Assembly (NCBI GenBank): GCA_037447655.1
Contig: JBBHKE010002239.1
Location: 53,441 to 95,569 of the forward strand
DNA from: Zygnema cylindricum
Taxonomy: Eukaryota > Streptophyta > Zygnematophyceae > Zygnematales > Zygnemataceae
Direction of reading: 5' to 3'
Length of the DNA stretch: 42,129 bases
Shown: piece by piece, positions 33,778 through 42,129 of the stretch
How the letters are laid out: each line of letters begins with the position of its first letter
Numbering within the stretch: position 1 is the stretch's first letter
Notes under the pieces: generated by a model
Databases searched by the model: none
Told to the model about the DNA's origin: nothing
Seen by the model: only the letters and a program-made list of their open reading frames with translations
Program-made: the position numbers and the translations under genes

Positions 33778-35579
33778 CTACTTTCTCTCTAACAAAGCTG
33801 AGTCTAATGTCCATGTGTTTGGCTTTAAAATGGTGTATGCCTGATTATCCAAATAAAACTTTTGCACACCACTCTTAAGGTGACCAAACTCACCAAGCAA
33901 AGACTTGACCCATATCAATTCTTTTACATCAGAGAAAGAGGCCATACACTCAGCCTCCATGGTGGACTGAGCAATAACCTTTTGCTGTTTGCTACTCCAA
34001 CAGCAAGCCCCATCACCCGCATATAATACATATCCAGAAGTACATCTCCTCATCGGAGCATCACCATAATTGGCATCACTCCAAGTAGTGATGTTAGTAT
34101 GTTCCCCACCCAAATGCAACCATAGATCCCTATTTCCTATCAAATATCTAAGGACTCTCTTAGCTGCCTCCCAATCCTTCCTAGTGGGAGCATTTAGACT
34201 TCTACTCACCACTCCTACAACTGCAGCTAAATCTGGCGGGGTATAATTCATAAAGTATATCCCACTACTTCCCACTACTTGCCTGTAAGGAATAGTCTGC
34301 ATGAAATTCTGTTCATCAGGAGATAATTCCTCGTCTAAGACTAGGACTCCTTCTTCCTCACTCCCCTCACTTCCCTTCTTCAACTCCATTGGAGTTGTAC
34401 AACTATTAGCTTTATCCATTTGAAATTTTTCAAGCATGTTCCCTATTGCTTCCTTTTGATCAATCTTATAATTTTTCTTTTTCGGTCTCTCTCTACTTGA
34501 ATTCCCAAAATATATTTTGCTTCCCCCATATCCTTCATTTCAAATCTCCCCTTAAGATTGGTTTTCAGTTTATTAATTTTTTCCATTGATTTACTTAAAA
34601 CAAGCAAATCATTAACATAAATTGCAATAAATATAAAACCTTCCTCATCTTCGAAAACATAGATTGAGTGATCTGAGCTGATCCGGATATATCCCAGACC
34701 GGTAAGAAACTCATCAAGCTTCTTATTCCACTGCCGAGGCGCCTGTTTCAAACCATAAAGAGATTTAATCAGCCGGCATACCTTACTCTCCTCTCCTTCC
34801 TCTACAAACCCTTCGGGTTGTCGCATGAAGATCTCCTCTTCCAATTATCCATGCAAAAAGGATGTCTTGATGTCCATCTGGTGCACTTCCATGTCTTCCG
34901 CTGGTGCCAGGCTGAGAAGTATGCGGACGGAGGGAAATCTGACCACTGGGGCAAAGGTTTCATCGTAGTCAATTCCCTCTTTTTGTGTAAATCCCTTTGC
35001 CACTAATCGGGCCTTGTAGCGCTCGATTGTGTTATCTGGGTTCAGTTTTAATTTGAAGACCCACTTATAACCGATTGGTTTTCGGTGAGGTGGACAATCC
35101 ACCAGCTCCCAAGTATCGGCTGCCATAATTGAGGCCATCTCCCCATTGATGGCTGTCTTCCACCGGTTTCTTTTTGGACAAGTCATCGCCTCTCCATAAG
35201 TTTGAGGTTCATCTTGATGAGATAGTTTAGTTACCTTGTTATTAACCTGTTTTTTTTGTAGTCTTTTGCTACTTCTCCTTCCCCGCTCAAAATCTGAGGC
35301 TGGGATAGATGGTTCTCGTGGATTCATTCGAACAAACTCGGCTTCTCCCCTATCCCTTGATTCCGAATCAATTTCCACCATGTATTCCGCTTCGGGTAGA
35401 GTTGTCACTCGAGTTTCCACAGCCGAGTCCTTTTCGGTCTGATTTGTATCTTCAAGAATGTCATCTTCTCTAAAACCTGGATAGTTAGGGAGCTCAAAGT
35501 TATCGGAATTTTCTGACTCAAATCTGATTTTTAGTGACTTTGTATATTTGAAGGGATCCATAGACTTTCCTTCATCCAT
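33778..35579 (-). pseudogene. Element 2 reverse transcriptase and RNase H
   Basis: RT signatures WELVDCPP, KARLVAKGFTQ and MDIKTSFLHG are in 34845-35579, a stop follows HG, and RT resumes at 34443-34844. The catalytic box is YVND rather than YVDD, which should abolish polymerisation. RNase H (33778-34437) has TTWSDANYGDA and STMEAE, but the DNQA region is shortened and out of register. The acidic tether upstream resembles that of element 1. Confidence 0.92.
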
Positions 35580-35787
35580 AACTACTAGATGCTTTACTAA
35601 GATTATATCTTCCCTTTTTTATATCATAAACTCTATATCTTTTAACATCCTCATCATATCCTAATAAGTATCCCGGTTTTCCTTTATGATCTAGCTTCCA
35701 ATTAGACCGATCTGTATCTAGACTGAATACTTGACTGCCAAAAACCTTTAAGTAAGATATGTCTTGTATTCGACTGGTCCATCTCTC

Positions 35788-36540
35788 TTAAGGTGTTTGA
35801 TCTTTTATAGCTGAGGTAAGAACTCTATTTTTGAGGTAATTAGCGCAGTTCATTGCTTTTTCCCAGAACCTTTTTCCTATCTTCTTATCCGACAACATAA
35901 TTCTAGCACTATCACTTAGTGTCTTATATAATTGCTCAGCTACCCCATTCTGTTCCGGGTATTCTGCAACTGTCTTTTGGTGTTGGACCCCATCTTCCCT
36001 CAGAAAATCCTCAAACTGGTTAGAAGTATACTCTCCACCATTGTCACTCTTTATTCTCTTGATTGGAGTTTCATGAAGTTTTTTGCTCCATGCTTTATAT
36101 TGTCTAAAACAATCCTGAGCTTCCGACTTGTTTTTCAAAAAATACACTCGGGAATACCGAGACCAATCATCAGTGATAGTCATCATAAATCTCTTCCCCC
36201 CCGGTGAGGGCACTTTAGCTGGTCCCCAAATATCTGTGTGTACTAGATCTAGAATTTTTTCCCCTTTATAGGTGGTTGTTTTAGGAAAGGGTAATCTGTG
36301 TGCTTTACCTTGAGCACATCCACTACAATCACTTATATCATCATTCTCACTAAACTGAATCCCTTCCACTTCTCCCATCTTTTTCATCTCTCTTAACTTA
36401 TCTAGATTCACATGCCCAAGCCTCTTATGCCACATCATAATATCATGAACACCAACATAATAAAATTTCTTCTTTTCATTATTTAAGATCAGCCTAAACA
36501 TCCCATGGCTACCTTTCTCAGCAATGAAATAGACATCCTC
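35788..36540 (-). pseudogene. Element 2 integrase
   Basis: An open stretch of 237 codons holds the HHCC module (WHKRLGH, CSGCAQGKAH) and the core with HTDIWGP, SDNGGE and NGVAEQ, so the three catalytic acids remain. A stop after IKDQTP (35788) and others downstream to about 35580 cut it from RT. Confidence 0.92.
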
Positions 36541-36675
36541 ATCAAAACTAGCAGTAAAGACTCCTTCCCTAGTGCTAGTGAAAAAATCCTTATCATCTAA
36601 TAGAGATGTAGAGATAAGGTTTTTGTTCAGCTCCGGAATAAATAATACATCGGAGAATGTTAATATGGATGTCTT

Positions 36676-37960
36676 TCATTCTACTAACACTTTTAGATCT
36701 ACTGATCCTACAAGAGTAGTGGTGACTATCCTCCCATCTCCGTACTCTATCTCTACGTTGGTAATCTTTCTTATCTTAGTGAACAGGTGTCTATCCTTAC
36801 ACATGTGCATGGAGGCACTTGAATCTACAATCCAGCGTGCTTCACCTTTCAATCCACCGTAAGCACATTTCTGCCTTCGTGGAATTTCGACCTCATTTTT
36901 CGCCTCCAACTCCTCAATCAAAAGGAGCTCATTGTCCTCGTCTTCGGATTCAGCCTCAAGTACCTGTGTGACAAGGGCCTTTTTCTTTCCTCTCGGGGTA
37001 CCACCGGTCTGCCCTTTTTTTTTACCGAAGCTCGGTTAGCTTAGTGCACTCTGCCATATAGTGCCTTGGTTTCTTACAAAAATGACATAAACCTTTGGGA
37101 GCCCTTTGTTCGAACTCGTCGGCCTGTTTTTTCTGCTCCCTACCCCCATAGTTTCTGACCGGTTTTCGGGAATCTCTGTTCCTCTAATCAGTTGCTATTG
37201 CCAAGGCTTGGCCACTCTTTCCTCCCCTTCGGATCTCAATTGTATTCTCTTGAACGAGAATCATCCCTACCACTGAGTTCCATATCCACCTTGAGTCAGG
37301 CAAGTCCTGCACACGGTAAACTATGTTCACGAACTCATCAGGTAACTTCATCAGTAAACAGTTAACCTTTTCTTTTTCACTAAAATCTTTTCCCGCACTC
37401 TCTAGCTCCATGAAGAGTGTAGCAAGCTCATTGCAAAAATCCAACATATTTCCCCCTTTGTATACATACTCCTTAACTTTCTGATCAGCCAACTGTTGTT
37501 GCTGAATCGTACCACTTCGGTACATCTCTATGAGAGCCATCCAAAGATCGGATGCCCTTTCTACCTGCAAATGAGGACATGCAAGTCCTTGAGTGAGATG
37601 GCGTAGGATGAAGTGTTTTGCCGCCATATTGTTAAAGTCCCAGGTTTTAGTATCATTCTCCTCATTCCTCGGAATAGGTGACATAAATGTCGAACCAGTT
37701 GCTATTGGTGTGATCGTCTCCTTCTCCTTTCCTTTGTCCACCACCTCTCATTTTTTTGTTTCCTACGTTGAAGGTGGATCCTCTTTCCTGGTGAATCTGG
37801 TCCTCCAAACCCTGGAGGAATTCCAAGACTTGATGGACGCCCCAACCGTCCACTCACTATCCCCCAAAACCTTTTTTTCGCATAAAGATCCTATCATTAT
37901 ACTTTCCTAGTATATGAAGCCAGTTCCATTAAAGATTGGTACCCTAGAGGGTGGGCCCAT
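36676..37960 (-). pseudogene. Element 2 gag and protease
   Basis: Gag starts at the ATG in the primer-binding site (37958-37960): MGPPSRVP. It then has TAG in place of the expected Trp, and a frameshift in the A-run of CEKK (about 37880). The main gag body is 37184-37744. The zinc knuckle CHFCKKPRHYMAEC (about 37045-37095) keeps all four metal ligands. The protease motif is WIVDSSASMHMC, so the conserved Gly after the catalytic Asp-Ser is lost. It is non-functional. Confidence 0.9.
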
Positions 37961-37964
37961 AACC
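37950..37964 (-). other. Primer-binding site, element 2
   Basis: The same GGTTATGGGCCCACC as in the other two copies, directly after the LTR end AGTTTCA. Confidence 0.85.
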
Positions 37965-39018
37965 TGAAACTCTGAGACCTCCATAAGTCCTCAGAGTAGA
38001 CAGCTTCCAAGAAGCCTCTAGGATTATCCTGACTCCTTTGTGTTTCAGCAAGAATAACTGCCACCTTGGCGGACAAAAAACCCTAACCACCTGCACCTAT
38101 ATGAAGGCAAGACTCCCCTGAGTCGATAGCAAAAATAATCTCTAAATTTCCTCCCTTGAGCAGTAAGTTATGGAGGGTCAAAGTTGACCTTTTGTACAGA
38201 AGCTCTTTGGGAGAGAGGTTCCTATCTCCTAATTTTTCTAAGTCCTATCTCTCTCACAGACTCTATCTACTGATGTACGGAACTAATCAAAATACAGTTC
38301 CGTACGCAAAAGTACAGCTGCTGGTGTACTTCATGTACGGACATTGTACGACATGGCCTAAATGTCGACACATAAAATATCCGGATTCGATGCCATAATC
38401 TCCGGAGATTCCACGATCCAACGGAATTTCGCCACGCGTCATCCGATGTGGCGATGGCCACAAACCGCCGAAATCTTCCTCCGCGATCTCGGCGCTAATC
38501 CCGGCCGTCCGATTAAATTCGGATTTAATCGTAGCCGTACTAAATACATGCGCGATATTTGTTTCACTTACGAAACAAATGTGCGGTATTGATTTCGAGT
38601 CCGAACCGTAATCCGTACTCTATATATTACTGGATCTATTTATCCCGTAATATATTATAGTTTAATGAATTATCGTACGTATACGCATATAATTAATTAT
38701 CAAACTATATAGTACTTAACATTAATTCTAGATCTAACGGCTAAGGCTACCGGCTATTTCCTGTCTGCTGGTTGGTAGGTACAGGTATCAAAAATCCTGC
38801 CGCCGGCGCATACCTTTTAAATAAATAAATAAACCCTAATATAAAATTCCCGTAAACCTCAGGATAGCCAAGGTAGCCATGGCTCTAGCTTCCTCTCCAA
38901 CTTCTCAGTGACTGCGACAAGTTTGAGAGTTTGGAGAGAGAAGTTAGAGATAGACTGCCTCGACTTCTATATTTCTTTTCAGACCTAGAAAATACTAATA
39001 AAACCATTAGTTTCTACA
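37965..39018 (-). repeat. Element 2, 5' LTR
   Basis: An uninterrupted 1054-bp LTR with TG/CA termini. It gives the ancestral sequence across the site where element 1 entered the other LTR (GGTAGGTACAGG at about 38775). Confidence 0.95.
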
Positions 39019-39139
39019 GAGTGAACGTCAATTCATACTTTGGATGTACGGCGTGTTTGTCGTCATGTGAACGCATTTTGGCGTTTTCCCCTTTTCGACC
39101 CCCGGGAAAGAGAATTCAGCCCAAAAAAAAACTTAATCC

Positions 39140-39164
39140 AAAATCACCTCGAGGAGGTGATTTT
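39140..39164. repeat. Perfect hairpin in C3
   Basis: AAAATCACCTC-GAG-GAGGTGATTTT, with CTTAA and TTAAG pairing further out. Confidence 0.9.
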
Positions 39165-39992
39165 AGTTTAAGTACCCCCCACACAGCGAATGAAAAACGA
39201 CCCACGCACGCACCACAAGAGTGGGAAAACTTTAGGACGAGGGAGAGTCCTCGCTATTTTTCTCTGTTCTTGTCAGATACATGTACGGAAAAAGTTTTGC
39301 AGGGTTCTCGGACCTCCACTTTCATTCATGGGGTCCTTTGCAAAATTTTGCGACGTCGTCGCCTCTCCCCTCTCCCTCTCACATTATCGCTTTTATCTCA
39401 CACTTTTTAGAATGAGAGACGACAATATTGGTATAAAATGAAAGTTATATTAAAAATATTATTTTTGACAATTTTTAGGTTTTTTTAATGGCAAATCGAG
39501 AAAAAAACGAAATCACGAAACCATGGCGGAAAGTTATTGAATCAATGACGTTGACGTTGTCACAAGTAAGTATTACGTCACGATGTCACCAAACCTTAAA
39601 CATCTACAATTTCACAAAAATCTAGACGTGTACCACTGTTGCTGTTTTTGTTAGCGTCACTAATCGTCGGAAGTTTCGTAGTCAACTTCAATCGTCATAA
39701 GTTGTACCTACGTCTACAATCGTCACATGTCAAAGTTCCGATTTCATTTTCGCACATAGGGACGCTCTTCAAAGTAGTGCGGGGAATCTTCACTACAGTC
39801 CAAAATACTTTATCAAAGTACCGATTCCATGCAGACGTACCCTAACACTAAAAGCGATTCGTGGTGCACTACCCCACACCGCTACACCGTGAATTGCTAT
39901 TAGCGTTTACAAATAGATACCGTTATGAAACAAATAACGTTATTAACGATATTTGGGAATTTGGGGATTTTGAAGGAAATCATTTACTATAA

Positions 39993-40729
39993 GGGTGAAG
40001 TTCCATCATACGTTTCTATAATTGTACGGCAAACTCTACAGACTGGGCCGATTGAGTCAATGTTCCATCACGTAGAGTGTGTAAGCCACATGTTCTAAAT
40101 TGACTGGCGCCACGCAAGCTACGATCCGATATTGAATATCTTTTAGATATTTAGCACCGACAAACTTAACTTCAAATCTTGACTTGCGTACCATGTACCT
40201 GCGTACGAAATAATCATACGACAAAACTTGTATACTTTTTGCAGACGCCAGTCTGTAAGCCAGCTCATTTTTTAGGGTTTCATTTTTCGAACATAACAAA
40301 AGTCATTTGAAAGAAATAGTGTGACGAATACAAGTTACCGAAAATAGCGTGACGAAGGAATGTTATGAAATTTCGTTTTTATTTTCGGTTGTATTTTGGA
40401 AAGGGAGTGTCATGTGCAAATCTTAAGATTTTTCATTGGTTTTCTATCATGACACGTAGCTTAATCGTCTTGCGTGTCACGATTTTTTTTTTTTGTATCT
40501 GCCAGCCCACCTTTTCGAGGTGGGTTGAAAGTTACAGAAAAAAATGAAGCGAGTTCCTCGCAGATGAACATCCGACGGCCAGTATTACCTCCAAGTCCTT
40601 CGGAGAGTATCGGCAAGATTCTCTGTAATGTTGTTTTTTGTATAAAAACAAAATAGGCGGTACGATTTGGTACGGATGGTCCTGGTTTTATGTAAACTAC
40701 GCCACTTTTCGCCTGATGGAATGTCACCC
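39993..40729. mobile_element. TWA-flanked inverted-repeat element E
   Basis: Left GGGTGAAGTTCCATCA and right TGATGGAATGTCACCC are inverted repeats flanked by TAA (39990-39992, 40730-40732). It is the same family as D1 and D2. It has a short internal hairpin CCCACCT-TTTCG-AGGTGGG near 40506-40524. No transposase is seen. Confidence 0.82.
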
Positions 40730-40732
40730 TAA

Positions 40733-41110
40733 TTTGTTTTTTAAAGGGTTTTTTATTAATTATATTTGAGAATTTGGGTAAAAATACAAGGTACTGCAAT
40801 TAGAGTCATTGACGCTAATAGCGATTCACGATGTATAGTTGTATACCGAATCATCCTACTTTTTGGCCCCGCGGGGGTGCCGAAGGCGTCTACGTCGCTA
40901 GTAATCGCCCACGACCGTATATTTAGGGTTTATTTTATCTGTTTTTTTTTTATTATTAAAAAACAACCCTAAACACAAAACCCTATTTCTCATACCCGAT
41001 CCCAAGAGGTGACGAAGGTCCGCGCTAGGTGTCGAAGGTCCCACACTTGTATAGGGACTTGTTCGAAACCCATACTGTATTGTAGTCGTTAATAGCATTT
41101 AGTTTTTTTC
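40733..41110. other. Unassigned sequence
   Basis: No gene recognised. It holds one of the recurrent CTAATAGCGATTCACGATG words. Confidence 0.45.
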
Positions 41111-41257
41111 GCCGCTTAAATCATCACTTCTTCGTGCACACCTGTCGGATTGTCAATCTGATAGTTGTTATTGGAAGGTAAGATTCTCACCTTTCGATTG
41201 GCGGTCTCTTTTAAGCAAGCCGACAAGTGTGCACGAAAGAAATATGTTTTAAGTGGC
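41111..41257. mobile_element. Short palindromic MITE F
   Basis: Left GCCGCTTAAATCATCACTTC and right GAAATATGTTTTAAGTGGC are imperfect inverted repeats. They continue inward through GTGCACACCTGTCGG and CCGACAAGTGTGCAC, so most of the 147 bp can fold on itself. The target duplication is unclear. A truncated relative is at 22791-22890. Confidence 0.78.
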
Positions 41258-42129
41258 AAAAAAAACTTTAACACTAATAACGAATAGATGTATACTTCAA
41301 AGTTGAATTCATGGTATGGTATAGATGTCAAACGGCTAAAACTACAACTACAACGTCAAAACAAGTATTATAGTGCTCACAATAACAAACGACTCCTCAC
41401 TTCCTCATTCCTCGCAGTTCATAATACTCTGTTGTAGCCGCAACCCTTCTACGGCGGAGCACGGTGGCGGATGCCAGGCGTGGCCTCTCATATCTTCCAC
41501 CAAGGGATCGAATCCACATCCAGCATCTTTGGGGGTGTGGAGTTTAGTTTGTTACGGTTGTCAAGTCAATTTGTATAGTGTCATCTTTACTAAATTTCTT
41601 TCGTTTTGGCTATTATTCTAGCTAGATTTGGTGTCCTCACATGTTTTATTTCCCTTAGTTTCCTTTGGCTATTTTTAGCATTAAACACTTTTTTCACTTT
41701 TTTGAAACCGTTTGTACTTTGATGGTTTTTTCCATCGCACTTTTTGAAATAAAAATTACCTTTCCTTTGTTGTAATCGCTCTAAACTTCATGAAATGCGT
41801 AAATTGAAGTGTATTTACAAAAGGTGTGGATATTAATATTCTCCTTATCCACACTACTTACAAATCACGCTTCTGCTTCAAAGGTACACTGCCCATCGTT
41901 GTTAGCGCTAAGGATTAATTAGTATAAACGTGAAATTATAATGCATAGGATTGAGAACACGACAGATTTGTAGTCTAACCCTTCAAATAGTATTGTCAAC
42001 GCTTCATTTTAGGCTAAAAATGTAGCGAACGAATTAGAGAGTGTTCTCAAATCTAATAATGAAAGGTAATGTAATTTTAGCCATTTCGATCAACATTATG
42101 TACAAACCTACTTTATTTTACATTCCACG
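41258..42129. other. Unassigned right end
   Basis: AT-rich DNA without a recognisable gene. GGGATCGAATCC near 41504 resembles a Pol III B box, but no matching A box or tail was found. Confidence 0.4.

Larger units (their letters stand above)
26096..39018 (-). mobile_element. Ty1/copia element 2 (interrupted)
   Basis: Outer ends TGAAACTC and TTTCTACA are flanked by a perfect 5-bp duplication GAGTG (26091-26095, 39019-39023). The 5' LTR is 37965-39018; the 3' LTR is 26096-26912 plus 33395-33633, split by element 1. The internal part is 33634-37964 with the copia order gag, protease, integrase, RT, RNase H. Coding is broken throughout, so it is not autonomous. Confidence 0.95.
25979..39842. mobile_element. 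Inverted-repeat element C3, split by the copia nest
   Basis: Left end GGGTACGTCCCCATG (25979) and right end CATGCAGACGTACCC (39828-39842) match as inverted repeats with two mismatches. TAA flanks both (25976-25978, 39843-39845). Only 25979-26095 and 39024-39842 belong to it, about 0.94 kb in all; the rest is copia. The right part contains a perfect hairpin at 39140-39164. Confidence 0.65.

Noticed and set aside
41440-41540. Possible SINE or tRNA-derived sequence (GGGATCGAATCC)
   Set aside because: Only a B-box-like word is present. There is no A box at the right distance, no acceptor stem and no defined 3' tail or duplication.

Overview
The window is nuclear DNA of a land plant or close streptophyte relative. 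The evidence is a SEC14-nodulin phosphatidylinositol transfer protein gene, a malectin-like receptor kinase gene with many short introns, and abundant Ty1/copia LTR retrotransposons and small inverted-repeat DNA elements. I cannot fix the species from sequence alone; a non-seed plant is a guess.

Layout. (1) Positions 1-3669 hold the 3' end of a SEC14-nodulin (SFH/PITP-like) gene on the + strand. The SEC14 domain lies off the left edge; five exons of the linker and C-terminal nodulin-like region can be followed to a stop at 3669. An exact 135-bp tandem duplication sits at the left edge. (2) Positions 5008-11768 hold a complete 11-exon receptor-like kinase on the - strand (787 residues by my splicing): signal peptide, malectin-like ectodomain, one membrane span, and a kinase with all key motifs. 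The two genes converge on a 1.3-kb spacer. One kinase intron is GC-AG and two contain minisatellites. (3) From about 12 kb to the right end I find no host gene. The region is a pile of transposable elements: Mutator-like MITEs, elements with TWA target duplications and long terminal inverted repeats, elements with TA duplications and CGATATATCG-rich ends, a solo LTR, a decayed copia, and a three-level nest at 26-40 kb.

The nest. A small DNA element (25979-39842, TAA duplication) was entered by copia element 2 (26096-39018, GAGTG duplication). The 3' LTR of element 2 was then entered by copia element 1 (26913-33389, AGGTA duplication). Both copias lie on the - strand, have LTRs of about 1.05 kb, a polypurine tract and recognisable gag-protease-integrase-RT-RNase H, and both are dead through stops, frameshifts and active-site changes.

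Most interesting signal. Three copia copies share a primer-binding site that matches the anticodon arm of initiator tRNA-Met, not its 3' end. This is the half-tRNA priming geometry known from Drosophila copia. The complement of the CAU anticodon inside this site is also the first in-frame gag ATG, so one 15-nt stretch could serve as reverse-transcription primer site and translation start. The LTRs also carry a hairpin kept by a compensatory base change between families, a second palindrome, and a paired ACGT-core palindrome. In the nest, the inner and therefore younger copia has more divergent LTRs than its host element.
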